38,533 bases of DNA from Candidatus Yanofskyibacteriota bacterium (GCA_016181105.1 JACOZX010000017.1:1-38533), one strand, 5' to 3'; counted from the stretch's first letter, positions 14,439 through 22,245 are shown. The notes: generated from the sequence alone by a model not told the origin. Program-made: numbers and translations.

Positions 14439-15353
14439 TTAAAAAAACTTTCTTGCCATTTTGTAAGCCAAAAACCAGAACCAAGAGAGGGAAAGATCAA
14501 AAGAACCCGGATGCTCAACAACTTTCCCGCCCCAACCCAGTTTAAATCTTGTTACTCCCGGCCACTTATTGGCATCTATACCCCAAAAGTCATATAACTC
14601 AAAACCTAAAGCTTTTAACTCTTTAATCACTTCCCAATGTAACTTATGCGGAGCCATATAACTTCTGTAGTCGTAATCCGAAGCCCCGTGAAGATAGTAG
14701 GCAGTATTTTTATAAGTTAGCAAAATAAGTCCGGCAACCGGTTTGTCTTTATAATAAGCGAGGCTCAACCTTGATGTGATTTCTTTGCCGTCATTGAAAA
14801 ATTTCAAAAGTTTTTCGTAGTAATCTTTAGTATGAGAAGAAAATTTATCTCTCTTTGCGGTTTTTTTTATTAAGTTCCAGAAAGATTCAAAATCGTCGCT
14901 TTCTTTAACAACAATCCCGTTTTTTTCCGCAACTTTAATGTTGTATCTGGTTTTGTGATGCATCGCGTCAAGTAAGTCGTCTTCACTTTTGAACAAATCC
15001 AAAATAACTGTTTTGGACGGTTGTATTTCTTTTTTAGATTTTTTAAATTTATGCTCCGCAAAAACCTGAGCAACACCGTCGGACACAGGTTCCATTTTTA
15101 TAAAAATTGATTTTTCTTTTTTGGCTAGTTCCCGCAACCAGACAACAAAGTTGCTTATCGGATTTTTTAAACCTCCGGCCATAGAATTAAAATCCATCTC
15201 CGGCCCGTGAGCAACGTAAAGATAGCTTTTCTTGAAAGGCTCGGGCAATTTTATAACTCCCGCTTTAATTCCCTCTTTGTCATATTCAAAAACAGGCCTA
15301 CTTAAAGACCTTTGAAAGTCAAGCCAGTCTTTTGATTGGAGAAAACTGCTCAT
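14439..15353 (-). CDS. FemAB/FemX-like peptidyltransferase (GNAT fold)
   Basis: The 304-residue protein matches the Fem family: SKDWLDFQRSL at the start, LYVAHGPEMDF, a first GNAT subdomain, the long basic segment MHHKTRYNIKVAEKNGI, and the C-terminal half with GLILLTYKNTAYYLHGASDYDYRSYMA and LYDFWGIDANKWPGVTRFK. The last motif (Tyr-Asp-Phe-x-Gly-Ile) is the Fem hallmark. Fem enzymes add amino acids from aminoacyl-tRNA to the stem peptide of lipid II at the inner membrane surface to form cross-bridges. Its stop is directly followed by the murE start, and it overlaps ruvA by 4 bp. The amino acid it adds is unknown. Confidence 0.88.
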   Translation of the reverse strand: MSSFLQSKDWLDFQRSLSRPVFEYDKEGIKAGVIKLPEPFKKSYLYVAHGPEMDFNSMAGGLKNPISNFVVWLRELAKKEKSIFIKMEPVSDGVAQVFAEHKFKKSKKEIQPSKTVILDLFKSEDDLLDAMHHKTRYNIKVAEKNGIVVKESDDFESFWNLIKKTAKRDKFSSHTKDYYEKLLKFFNDGKEITSRLSLAYYKDKPVAGLILLTYKNTAYYLHGASDYDYRSYMAPHKLHWEVIKELKALGFELYDFWGIDANKWPGVTRFKLGWGGKVVEHPGSFDLSLSWFWFLAYKMARKFF

Positions 15354-15943
15354 TTTTTGTTCTTACCTAAAATCCGCAGGGATTCCTTAATTTTATCTTC
15401 TGAACTCTTGGCGTTAGCCGAGACCTCTTTTAATGTTTCTCTCGCTTGATAAGTTGAATAACCAAGAGCAACCAAAGCATCAATCGCTTCGCCTTCAGAA
15501 GCAAAATCTCGGTCTTGGCCCACACCAAGACCTTTTTCCAATAATTTGTTTTTCAGCTCCAAAATTATGCGCTGGCTGGTTTTGGACCCGACGCCGGACA
15601 ACTTTCTTAAATAGTTATCATCGCCTTTGATAATTGCTAACTGCAGTGTCTGCAAATCAACAGACGAAAGTAATCCCTGCGCCGACTTTGGCCCGACGCC
15701 GGAAACAGTCAAAAGCAACTGAAAAAAAGCTAATTCCTCCGGCTTTTCAAAGCCGTAGAAATCAAAAATCCCTTCCCGGGAATTGAAATTTGTATAAATA
15801 AAAAGCTTGACTTGTGAGCCTACTTTTGATAAAATACCATGAACTCTTTCCGGCAATATGACCCTATAGCCTATCCCGCCTGTATTTACTATGACCGATC
15901 GGTCGGAAACCGCTTCAATTGTGCCGCTGATGAACGAGATCAT
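15350..15943 (-). CDS. ruvA: Holliday junction branch migration protein RuvA
   Basis: 197 residues with all three RuvA domains: the N-terminal OB fold starting MISFISGTIEAV with the GGIGYRVILP strand, a double helix-hairpin-helix (LLTVSGVGPKSAQGLL and LRKLSGVGSKTSQRIILELK), and the C-terminal domain III EAIDALVALGYSTYQARETLK that binds RuvB. It binds four-way DNA junctions and loads the RuvB motor. I prefer the second ATG (15943) because family members begin Met-Ile; the first ATG is at 15949. The gene overlaps the Fem-like gene by 4 bp. It is divergent from uvrB with the palindromic element in between. ruvB and ruvC are not in the window. Confidence 0.95.
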   Translation of the reverse strand: MISFISGTIEAVSDRSVIVNTGGIGYRVILPERVHGILSKVGSQVKLFIYTNFNSREGIFDFYGFEKPEELAFFQLLLTVSGVGPKSAQGLLSSVDLQTLQLAIIKGDDNYLRKLSGVGSKTSQRIILELKNKLLEKGLGVGQDRDFASEGEAIDALVALGYSTYQARETLKEVSANAKSSEDKIKESLRILGKNKK

Positions 15944-15976
15944 CCTCATATTGTTTCATAAAATAATACTTTTTTA

Positions 15977-16200
15977 AAGTAAGGCGGTAGTTAGTCTGGC
16001 AAACATTGCTTTTTCCGGACGCTCGCTTTTTTCCGGCGAAAAAGATTGCTCTTTGTAAGCTGTGGATTCGGAAAGAAGACTTTCCGACCAGCTCGCCGCT
16101 TTTTCATCTTATTCTGCTGAATGGGCTGAAAAAGCGGCTCGCGAGCAATCCACAGCTTACAGAGCCTCCAAAAGCAATGTTTGCCAGACTAACTTTACTT
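15977..16200 (-). repeat. Long palindromic element, copy 1 (between ruvA and uvrB)
   Basis: Outer arms 15989-16013 and 16170-16194 are a perfect 25-bp inverted repeat (flanked by AAAGTAA/TTACTTT). Inside lie an arm hairpin with loop TCCGGCG (about 16024-16046), a second stem TGTAAGCTGTGGATT with its complement (about 16053-16067 / 16147-16161), a hairpin CGGAAAG/CTTTCCG (16069-16086), and a 12-bp stem GCCGCTTTTTCA/TGAAAAAGCGGC. Read on the minus strand it aligns over its whole length with the copy at 29.6 kb, with compensated stem changes. It occupies the divergent ruvA-uvrB intergenic region and ends 6 nt before the inferred uvrB start. Confidence 0.85.
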
Positions 16201-16205
16201 TTACC

Positions 16206-18200
16206 TTGTTTAAACTCACATCAAAATTTAAACCAACCGGTGATCAACCTCAAGCGATTGAGAAGCTTGTAGCTGGCTTAAAATCCGGCTTAAAACATCA
16301 AACGCTTTTAGGCGTAACCGGCTCCGGTAAAACTTTCAGTATAGCCAACGTCATCACCGAAATTAAAAAACCGACTTTGGTTATTTCTCCAAACAAAACT
16401 TTGGCCGCCCAGCTTTATCAAGAGTTTAAAGAATTCTTTCCCCAAAACTCTGTCCACTATTTCGTTAGTTATTATGACTACTACCAGCCGGAGGCCTACA
16501 TACCCCACACCAACACTTACATAGAAAAAGATGCCCGCATCAACGAAGAAATTGACAAACTCCGCCACGCCGCAACTCAAGCCTTATTGACCAGAGATGA
16601 TGTGATTATAGTCGCTTCAGTATCCTGTATCTATAACCTCGGTTCGCCGGAAGAATACAAAAAAATGAGTTTGGAAATTTACGAAGGCCAAAAAATGACC
16701 GGCGCAGAACTGCACAAAAATTTAATCCGACTGCAATACGCCCAAGATATAGAACTTAAAAGAGGCAAATTTAGAAAAACCAGCGAAGAATTTGAGCTGA
16801 TACCGGCAACCGGCGACCGGTTAATAAAAGTTAAAATTTTAAATAATAAAATAAAAAAAATCAGCGTAGCCGAAAATATTGATTTAGAGGCTTTGGATTT
16901 TGGCGATTTGAAATATCACAGGATAATTGAAACAAAAATTTTCCCGGCAAAATACTGGATTGCTCCGCAAAACAAACTTTCTATAGCTTTAAGCAACATT
17001 AAGGCCGAATTGGACAAACACATTAAGAAATTAAAAAAAGACGGCCGAAGCGAAGAAGCTTGGCGGCTGAAAGAGCGCACTGAACTGGACTTGGAAATGA
17101 TTAAGCAAACCGGCTACTGCCACGGCATTGAAAACTACTCTTGCCACCTTGATTTTAGAAGTCCCGGAGATCCGCCCTACACAATGCTGGATTTTTTCAA
17201 AACAAAAAAAGATTTTTTGACCATAATTGACGAGTCGCACATTACCATTCCCCAGATTAGAGGCATGTTTCACGGTGACCATTCAAGAAAATCAACGCTT
17301 ATAGAACACGGCTTCAGATTGCCTTCAGCAATTGATAACCGGCCTTTAAAATTTGAGGAGTTCTCTGAAAGAGTAAATCAGGTAATTTATGTTTCCGCGA
17401 CCCCAAAGACTTTTGAGTTGAAAAAATCGGGTAGGAAAGGTCTGGCCGAACAGTTAGTCAGGCCTACAGGACTTCTTGACCCGACCATTGAGGTATTGCC
17501 GACCGAAGGCCAAATCCCCCACCTCATTTCAGAGATAAAAAAGAGGATAGCCAAAAAACAAAGAGTCTTAGTAACCACTCTGACCAAAAGAATGGCTGAA
17601 GACCTTTCAGAACACTTGGCCAATGAGAAAATCAAAGTTAACTACATACACTCTGAAATTAAAACTTTAAAACGATTAGAGATTATACATGACTTGCGCT
17701 TAGGCAACTATGACGTCATCGTCGGGGTTAATTTGTTAAGAGAAGGCTTAGACCTGCCGGAGGTTTCTTTAATAGCAATTTTAGATGCTGACAAAGAAGG
17801 CTTCTTGCGCAACACAACTACTTTAATCCAAACTATGGGTCGCGCGGCCAGAAACGTTGACGGCCACATTGTGATGTATGCCAACAAAAAAACTAAATCT
17901 ATGGAAGCGGCAACTAAAGAAACTCTGCGCCGCCGAAAAGCGCAGGAAAGATATAATCTGAAAAATAAAATCACACCCACGACAGTTTATAAAGAAATTA
18001 AAAAAAGCGACCTGCCGGCTTCAGCAACACCCAAAGTGATTTACGCCGGCTACGACTTTTCAAAAACATCTGAAGAACTTTCTGTTAAGAAAAAACTGGA
18101 AGAATTGCAAAAAGAAACAAGTAAAGCTATTAAAAAACTGGACTTTGAAAGAGCAATGGTGATTAGGGAGCAGATAAAAGAGCTGAGGAAACTGGTTTAA
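16206..18200 (+). CDS. uvrB: Excinuclease ABC subunit B (UvrB)
   Basis: 664 residues from the TTG at 16206, giving the normal N-terminus MFKLTSKFKPTGDQPQAIEK (E. coli: ...FKLNSAFKPSGDQPEAI). Motifs: Walker A GVTGSGKTFS, the beta-hairpin YYDYYQPEAYIP that inserts at lesions, DESH in TIIDESHI, helicase motifs ending IQTMGRAARN, and the C-terminal UVR domain LEELQKETSKAIKKLDFERA that binds UvrC. It verifies DNA damage handed over by UvrA. The only in-frame ATG upstream (16062) lies inside the palindromic element and would add 48 unrelated residues, so I reject it. No clear Shine-Dalgarno precedes the TTG. Confidence 0.95.
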   Translation: MFKLTSKFKPTGDQPQAIEKLVAGLKSGLKHQTLLGVTGSGKTFSIANVITEIKKPTLVISPNKTLAAQLYQEFKEFFPQNSVHYFVSYYDYYQPEAYIPHTNTYIEKDARINEEIDKLRHAATQALLTRDDVIIVASVSCIYNLGSPEEYKKMSLEIYEGQKMTGAELHKNLIRLQYAQDIELKRGKFRKTSEEFELIPATGDRLIKVKILNNKIKKISVAENIDLEALDFGDLKYHRIIETKIFPAKYWIAPQNKLSIALSNIKAELDKHIKKLKKDGRSEEAWRLKERTELDLEMIKQTGYCHGIENYSCHLDFRSPGDPPYTMLDFFKTKKDFLTIIDESHITIPQIRGMFHGDHSRKSTLIEHGFRLPSAIDNRPLKFEEFSERVNQVIYVSATPKTFELKKSGRKGLAEQLVRPTGLLDPTIEVLPTEGQIPHLISEIKKRIAKKQRVLVTTLTKRMAEDLSEHLANEKIKVNYIHSEIKTLKRLEIIHDLRLGNYDVIVGVNLLREGLDLPEVSLIAILDADKEGFLRNTTTLIQTMGRAARNVDGHIVMYANKKTKSMEAATKETLRRRKAQERYNLKNKITPTTVYKEIKKSDLPASATPKVIYAGYDFSKTSEELSVKKKLEELQKETSKAIKKLDFERAMVIREQIKELRKLV

Positions 18201-18206
18201 AACTTC

Positions 18207-18363
18207 GTCATTATACCTCTTCGGGACTTCAGAATCCCCAGCGAGGATTCTTCATCAGAAAAAGTTGCTCGTCTTGTCAAGAACCCTTCGCTTTAAGAAA
18301 AGCTCCGGGTCGTTGACAAACCGTGCCCCTCGCAACTTTTACTGCCCTCAGAGGCATAATGAC
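18207..18363. repeat. Second type of long palindromic element (between uvrB and truB)
   Basis: Outer arms GTCATTATACCTCT (18207-18220) and AGAGGCATAATGAC (18350-18363) pair with one mismatch. Nested inside are hairpin GAATCC/GGATTC (18232-18237 / 18245-18250), stem AAAAGTTGC/GCAACTTTT (18260-18268 / 18332-18340), and TTGTCAA-ACCC with GGGT-TTGACAA (about 18274-18285 / 18306-18317). Branched design with a side hairpin is like the 16.0 and 29.7 kb elements, but the sequence is unrelated. It fills nearly all of the uvrB-truB gap. Confidence 0.7.
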
Positions 18364-18379
18364 TACGTTTTTTGTGCCA

Positions 18380-19039
18380 ATGAAAAAGTTAAAGCACGGT
18401 ATCTACAATATCTTCAAACCACCGGGTCCCACTTCTCATGATATTGTTAATCTAGTCAGAAAAATATCTGGGGAAAAGAGAGTAGGCCATGCCGGCACGC
18501 TTGATCCTTTTGCCGAAGGAGTTTTAATTGTGGCTGTCGGGCGTGAATATACTAAAAAAATGGGACAGCTCTTGAAGCAAAACAAGACTTATCGCGCCGC
18601 TATTCGCCTTGGCGCTTCTTCTGATACTCATGATTTAACCGGAAGAATAGTCTTGTCTGAAAACTATGTTAAGCCCGCCAAAAAAGACATCTTTTCCGCT
18701 TTGAAAAAGTTTACAGGAGAAATTATACAAACTCCTCCCTCGTTTTCAGCCGTCAAAGTTAAAGGCAAAAAAGCTTATGAGCTCGCCCGAAAAGGAGCTA
18801 CACCCAAACTCAAGCCGAGAAAAGTAAAAATTTATTACATCAAAATTTTAAAATATAAATGGCCGTTTCTGGAAATAGAAACTAAAGTCTCTTCCGGCAC
18901 ATATATCCGCGCAATTGCCCGCGATTTAGGCGAAGTCTTAAAAACCGGCGGGTATCTGGAAAAACTAATCCGAACCAAAGTTGGCAGATATAACATTGGA
19001 AAATCAGTAAAGTTGGACAGGTTGATAAAAAACATATAG
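18380..19039 (+). CDS. truB: tRNA pseudouridine(55) synthase TruB
   Basis: 219 residues starting MKKLKHGIYNIFKPPGPTSH, where family members start; the frame is open upstream to 18323, but those codons derive from the palindromic element. The catalytic Asp42 lies in GHAGTLDPFAEGVL, followed by the KTYRA and TGEIIQTPPSFSAVKVKGKKAYELAR motifs and SSGTYIRAIARDLGE. It converts U55 of tRNA T-loops to pseudouridine. At 219 residues it lacks the C-terminal PUA domain of E. coli TruB (314 residues), a reduced form that fits a small genome. Downstream of uvrB on the same strand. Confidence 0.95.
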   Translation: MKKLKHGIYNIFKPPGPTSHDIVNLVRKISGEKRVGHAGTLDPFAEGVLIVAVGREYTKKMGQLLKQNKTYRAAIRLGASSDTHDLTGRIVLSENYVKPAKKDIFSALKKFTGEIIQTPPSFSAVKVKGKKAYELARKGATPKLKPRKVKIYYIKILKYKWPFLEIETKVSSGTYIRAIARDLGEVLKTGGYLEKLIRTKVGRYNIGKSVKLDRLIKNI

Positions 19040-19077
19040 ACTGCAACTAATAAAGTTCTTTGAATTAGAGGATGATA

Positions 19078-19656
19078 ATGCCTAATCAAGCAAACATTTT
19101 AGCGCATATTACACGAAAAACTCCGCTAGGTATTCTGGACATAGAAGTACTTGGTAGTGACAGACTCCTAGGCCGTCACTTCTGTAACTCTGATCCGTAT
19201 TCGTCGTATTCCGAAATGTCGTTTTCAACACCTTACCAAAACATTTCCGTCTTTTTCTGTAAGAGATGCGGTTTTAGATTTGAAATAAGAAACTTGCCAC
19301 AAAAAGATTTTGATAAATTTTACGACAACGTAAAGATATTAATCAACAGACAAATTGATAATCTTATTGAAGAAAACGTCCAGCCGGGATCTGATTCTAT
19401 GGCAGGAGTTCACTTTAGAGATGGTCACGTAACCCTGGAACCCGGGGGCCCAAAAGGCTTTAGAGCCTGGCACTGCAGAACCGCTCAAGGGAAAAAGCAA
19501 ATAATGAGAACCAGACCCACGGGCCAGACCAACTGGATAAAGCTGTATTGTCCGGAATGTAACTACAATATTGAGTTTGAGCACACTCCAGGCACTACCT
19601 TTGAGGAACTGATTAATAACCTGAACAGAGTTGCCTCATCCCGTTGGCATGATTAA
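19078..19656 (+). CDS. Hypothetical protein with two zinc-ribbon-like repeats
   Basis: 192 residues from the ATG at 19078, chosen over 19072 because GAGG lies 6 nt before it. I do not recognise a family. Two similar halves are visible. The first has His-Phe-Cys about residue 36 and FFCKRCGFRFEIRN about residue 60. The second has WHC about residue 128 and LYCPECNYNIEFEH about residue 157. Each half therefore offers a Cys/His pair followed by a CxxC knuckle and a Phe/Ile-x-Phe-Glu strand, as expected for duplicated zinc ribbons. No signal peptide or membrane helix. Zinc-ribbon repeats often bind nucleic acid or protein; the role here is unknown. It ends in its own terminator. Confidence 0.7.
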   Translation: MPNQANILAHITRKTPLGILDIEVLGSDRLLGRHFCNSDPYSSYSEMSFSTPYQNISVFFCKRCGFRFEIRNLPQKDFDKFYDNVKILINRQIDNLIEENVQPGSDSMAGVHFRDGHVTLEPGGPKGFRAWHCRTAQGKKQIMRTRPTGQTNWIKLYCPECNYNIEFEHTPGTTFEELINNLNRVASSRWHD

Positions 19657-19683
19657 AACCGCCGGCACAAAAGCCGGTTTTTT
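19655..19683 (+). terminator. Intrinsic terminator after the zinc-ribbon gene
   Basis: GCCGGC (19661-19666), six-base loop, GCCGG (19673-19677), then TTTTTT, directly after the stop codon. Confidence 0.8.
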
Positions 19684-19743
19684 AATACTTGAAAAAAAGA
19701 GTTATATGTTGTAAGTTGTATGTTACAAGAAAAACAACAAAAT

Positions 19744-20016
19744 ATGCCCATAACCGAATCGGCCAAAAAAGCCTTAAGACAATCTAAAAAACGTCATCTG
19801 GAAAACCTAAAATTTAAAAGGGGTTTTAAATCTGCTATAAAAGACTTTCGCAAAGAAGTCTCTGCCGGCAACTTGGAAAAAGCAAAAACTTTCCTGCCCG
19901 TGGTATATCAAGCCGTAGACAAAGCTTCTAAAAAGGGCGTCATCAAAAAAAATACCGCCAGCCGATACAAATCAAGACTTGCTCAATCTCTGAACAAAAA
20001 ACAAAACAAGGCCTAG
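19744..20016 (+). CDS. rpsT: 30S ribosomal protein bS20
   Basis: 90 residues from the ATG at 19744: MPITESAKKALRQSKKRHLENL, a basic three-helix bundle typical of S20, with the conserved SAKK-(A)LRQS-KR segment and C-terminal KGVIKKNTASRYKSRL. It binds 16S rRNA in the body of the small subunit. An ATG eight codons upstream (19720) would add MLQEKQQN, which family members do not have. A 10-bp terminator hairpin follows at once. It is a monocistronic gene, as rpsT often is. Confidence 0.93.
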   Translation: MPITESAKKALRQSKKRHLENLKFKRGFKSAIKDFRKEVSAGNLEKAKTFLPVVYQAVDKASKKGVIKKNTASRYKSRLAQSLNKKQNKA

Positions 20017-20029
20017 AGCCTTGTTTTAA
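20003..20029. terminator. Bidirectional terminator between rpsT and ftsW
   Basis: AAAACAAGGC (20003-20012), five-base loop, GCCTTGTTTT (20018-20027): a perfect 10-bp stem with A-run and T-run on the two sides, between two convergent genes and overlapping both ends. Confidence 0.88.
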
Positions 20030-21111
20030 GTCGCCTTAGCGATATTCACAGCAATACCAAGACCGGCTAAAAGAGCGGCAATGGAAGTCCCGCCATAACT
20101 GACAAAAGGCAAAGGAATGCCTGTTAAAGGCAGAAGACCGGTAATCGCCCCGATATTAATGAGCGACTGACTGCCTATCCAAACCATCATTCCTAAAATA
20201 AAAAGCTGGCCAAAACGGTCCGAGGTATTGTTGGCAACTTTGACCAACTGGAAAGAAAGCAAAAAGATTAGAAAGATAAAAGAAACCGCTCCTATTAAAC
20301 CCAGCTCTTCGGCAACAACGGCAAAGATAGAATCCCCCACCGGTTCAGGCAAAAAATTTATTTTTTGCTGACTCTGGCCAAAACCGACACCCCAAATACC
20401 TCCGCGGCCTATGGCTATCAGAGCTTGATTAATGTGATAAGAAATACCTTGCGGATCAGAAGTCGGATTAAAAAATGCTAAAAATCGGTTGAACCTGTAA
20501 GGCGCAAGCTGAACTAAAGCGAAAAAGATAACGGCCAAAACTAAGATTAAAATCCCAAAATGAGAAACCTTAGCGCCGGCAAAAAAATATAAAGACAAGG
20601 CAATTAAAGCAATTATACCCAAAGTCCCAACGTCCGGCTGTAAGGCCAAGAGAAGACCGACAAAACCCAGAACTACAAAAAACGGCACGATTGAGTAAGA
20701 CCAGTTCCGGATATTTTCGTTTCTGCCGCTGAACCAAGCCGCAAAATAAACAATAAGGCTGAATTTCAAAATTTCCGAAGGCTGAAAACTCAAAAACCCC
20801 AAACTAATCCAACGAGTGGCGCCCTTGGCGGAAAATCCAAAACGCGGAATAAAGACAGCCAACAAAAGAGCAAGACTGAAAATTAAAAGCGGCAGAGAAA
20901 TTTTTTTCCAAAATTTATACTTAATCTTAGAAAAAACAAAAAAAAGGAAAAGACCGGGCAAGACACCATTTAAAAGCTGATGAACAAAATAATAATAGTC
21001 GGAACCAAACCTCTTTTGCCCGTCAACAATACCGGCGGAAGAGAGCGCCAACAAACCGAAAACAATCAGAACAAAAGTAATGATGATAATTTTTTTGGCA
21101 GAACCGGACAT
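20026..21111 (-). CDS. ftsW: SEDS-family peptidoglycan glycosyltransferase FtsW
   Basis: 361 residues with about 10 transmembrane helices and the SEDS motifs: SSAGIVDGQKRFGSDYYYF, GATRWISLGFLSFQPSEILK, LLALQPDVGTLGI, the long loop with YHINQALIAIGRGGIWGVGFGQS, and PLTGIPLPFVSYGGTS near the C-terminus. SEDS proteins polymerise lipid II into glycan strands at the outer face of the cytoplasmic membrane. FtsW is preferred over RodA because the gene closes a division/cell-wall cluster (ddl, carboxypeptidase, mraY); the two paralogues are hard to separate by sequence. It begins 11 bp after mraY. Confidence 0.92.
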   Translation of the reverse strand: MSGSAKKIIIITFVLIVFGLLALSSAGIVDGQKRFGSDYYYFVHQLLNGVLPGLFLFFVFSKIKYKFWKKISLPLLIFSLALLLAVFIPRFGFSAKGATRWISLGFLSFQPSEILKFSLIVYFAAWFSGRNENIRNWSYSIVPFFVVLGFVGLLLALQPDVGTLGIIALIALSLYFFAGAKVSHFGILILVLAVIFFALVQLAPYRFNRFLAFFNPTSDPQGISYHINQALIAIGRGGIWGVGFGQSQQKINFLPEPVGDSIFAVVAEELGLIGAVSFIFLIFLLSFQLVKVANNTSDRFGQLFILGMMVWIGSQSLINIGAITGLLPLTGIPLPFVSYGGTSIAALLAGLGIAVNIAKAT

Positions 21112-21122
21112 TTAGTTTTTGG

Positions 21123-22244
21123 CTATCTAAACAAGGGCGGGACTTTGGAATCAATCAAGAATATAATTATGCCCAAAATAGCGCCGATGGCTGAAATCAT
21201 CCAAAAACGCATGGTGACTTGGGTCTCCGGCCAACCCAAAGCTTCAAAATGGTGATGAATTGGAGTAGATAAGAAAATCTTTTTTTTGCGAATCTTTTTA
21301 GAAGCCGTCTGTAAAATCACCGATAAGGATTCCAGAACAAAAACCACGCAGATAATTGGAAGGAGAAGAAATGTGTTGGTAAGCATGGCAACAACACCCA
21401 AAACAAAGCCCAGAGCCATGACACCGGTATCGCCCATAAAAAACCTTGCCGGATAAATGTTAAACCACAAAAAAGCCACTAAAGCTCCGACGATTGCGCT
21501 AATAAAAACAACCAAGTCCGTGCGGCCCTGAACAAAAGCAATAGCCCCCAAAGCAGCAAACGATAGAAGAAAAATCCCTCCGCTCAAGCCATCAAGACCA
21601 TCTGCTTCGTTTGCGGAAAAAGCGGTGGCCATAATTACAAAAATAAAAATCGGGATATACCAAAAACCTACCACGAAGTCCCCAAAAAAAGGAATATTTA
21701 TAAAATCCCAGTCTAGTTTGTGATAGAACCACCAAGCGCCTCCTGCCGCTAAAATAGAGTATAGAAAAAGTTTTCGTTTCATGCTTAATCCGCCACGCTT
21801 GACAATTCCAAAAATATCATCAGCCATTCCAACCAATCCGGCCACAATCAAAAATCCCAAAGGCAAAAGTGTCTGACCGCGGGAAAGAAAATTTAAATTT
21901 GACCAGAATCCTGCCTGACCGGCAGGCAGGCCATGCCTACCGGCAGGCAGGCCGTCAAAAATCTTTGAAAAATACCAAAAAACCAAAGTAAGAACAGCCA
22001 CGGTAAACCAAATTATAAACCCACCCATGGTTGGCGTACCTTCCTTTTTTTTGTGAAGAGCATTGAAAATCGGCGTTTCTCCCCAAAAAGTATTCTTATC
22101 ACGCTCTATTTCTTTGCCAGGGCGAAAATATTTCAGCAATATTTTGCTCCAAATTGGGGTAATCGAAATCGCCACAAAAAAAGAAATTGTGGATACCGCA
22201 AAAATCTTGACTACATTAAAAACTGTAAAAAGGTTGTTATCCAT
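21123..22244 (-). CDS. mraY: Phospho-N-acetylmuramoyl-pentapeptide transferase MraY, with an in-frame repeat insertion
   Basis: 373 residues, about 10 transmembrane helices. Signature motifs are intact: EGTPTMGG, MADDIFGIVKRGGLSMKRK (the Asp pair), NEADGLDGLSGG, FMGDTGVMALG and PIHHHFEALGW. It transfers phospho-MurNAc-pentapeptide to undecaprenyl phosphate, making lipid I. Residues 98-112 read GLPAGRHGLPAGQAG, encoded by two tandem 20-bp GC-rich palindromic repeats (21911-21951); this lies in a loop after the second helix and is unlike the rest of the gene in base composition. The reading frame is preserved. It starts 1 bp after the carboxypeptidase gene. Confidence 0.95.
   Translation of the reverse strand: MDNNLFTVFNVVKIFAVSTISFFVAISITPIWSKILLKYFRPGKEIERDKNTFWGETPIFNALHKKKEGTPTMGGFIIWFTVAVLTLVFWYFSKIFDGLPAGRHGLPAGQAGFWSNLNFLSRGQTLLPLGFLIVAGLVGMADDIFGIVKRGGLSMKRKLFLYSILAAGGAWWFYHKLDWDFINIPFFGDFVVGFWYIPIFIFVIMATAFSANEADGLDGLSGGIFLLSFAALGAIAFVQGRTDLVVFISAIVGALVAFLWFNIYPARFFMGDTGVMALGFVLGVVAMLTNTFLLLPIICVVFVLESLSVILQTASKKIRKKKIFLSTPIHHHFEALGWPETQVTMRFWMISAIGAILGIIIFLIDSKVPPLFR
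21911..21951. repeat. Tandem GC-rich palindromic repeats inside mraY
   Basis: Two 20-bp units, CTGCCTGACCGGCAGGCAGG (21911-21930) and CATGCCTACCGGCAGGCAGG (21932-21951), each containing the dyad TGCC-CCGG-GGCAGG. They add 41-45 bp in frame. A relative of the unit occurs in secF at 35490-35512. Confidence 0.8.
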
Positions 22245-22245
22245 A

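Noticed and set aside
16062-16205. 48-codon N-terminal extension of uvrB
   Set aside because: Encoded by the palindromic element, no UvrB homology; the TTG at 16206 restores the normal N-terminus.
16006-16272. 88-codon frame within the palindromic element and the start of uvrB
   Set aside because: Low-complexity shadow of the repeat and uvrB in another frame; no start signals.
18323-18379. 19-codon N-terminal extension of truB
   Set aside because: Comes from the second palindromic element; family proteins start at the ATG at 18380.
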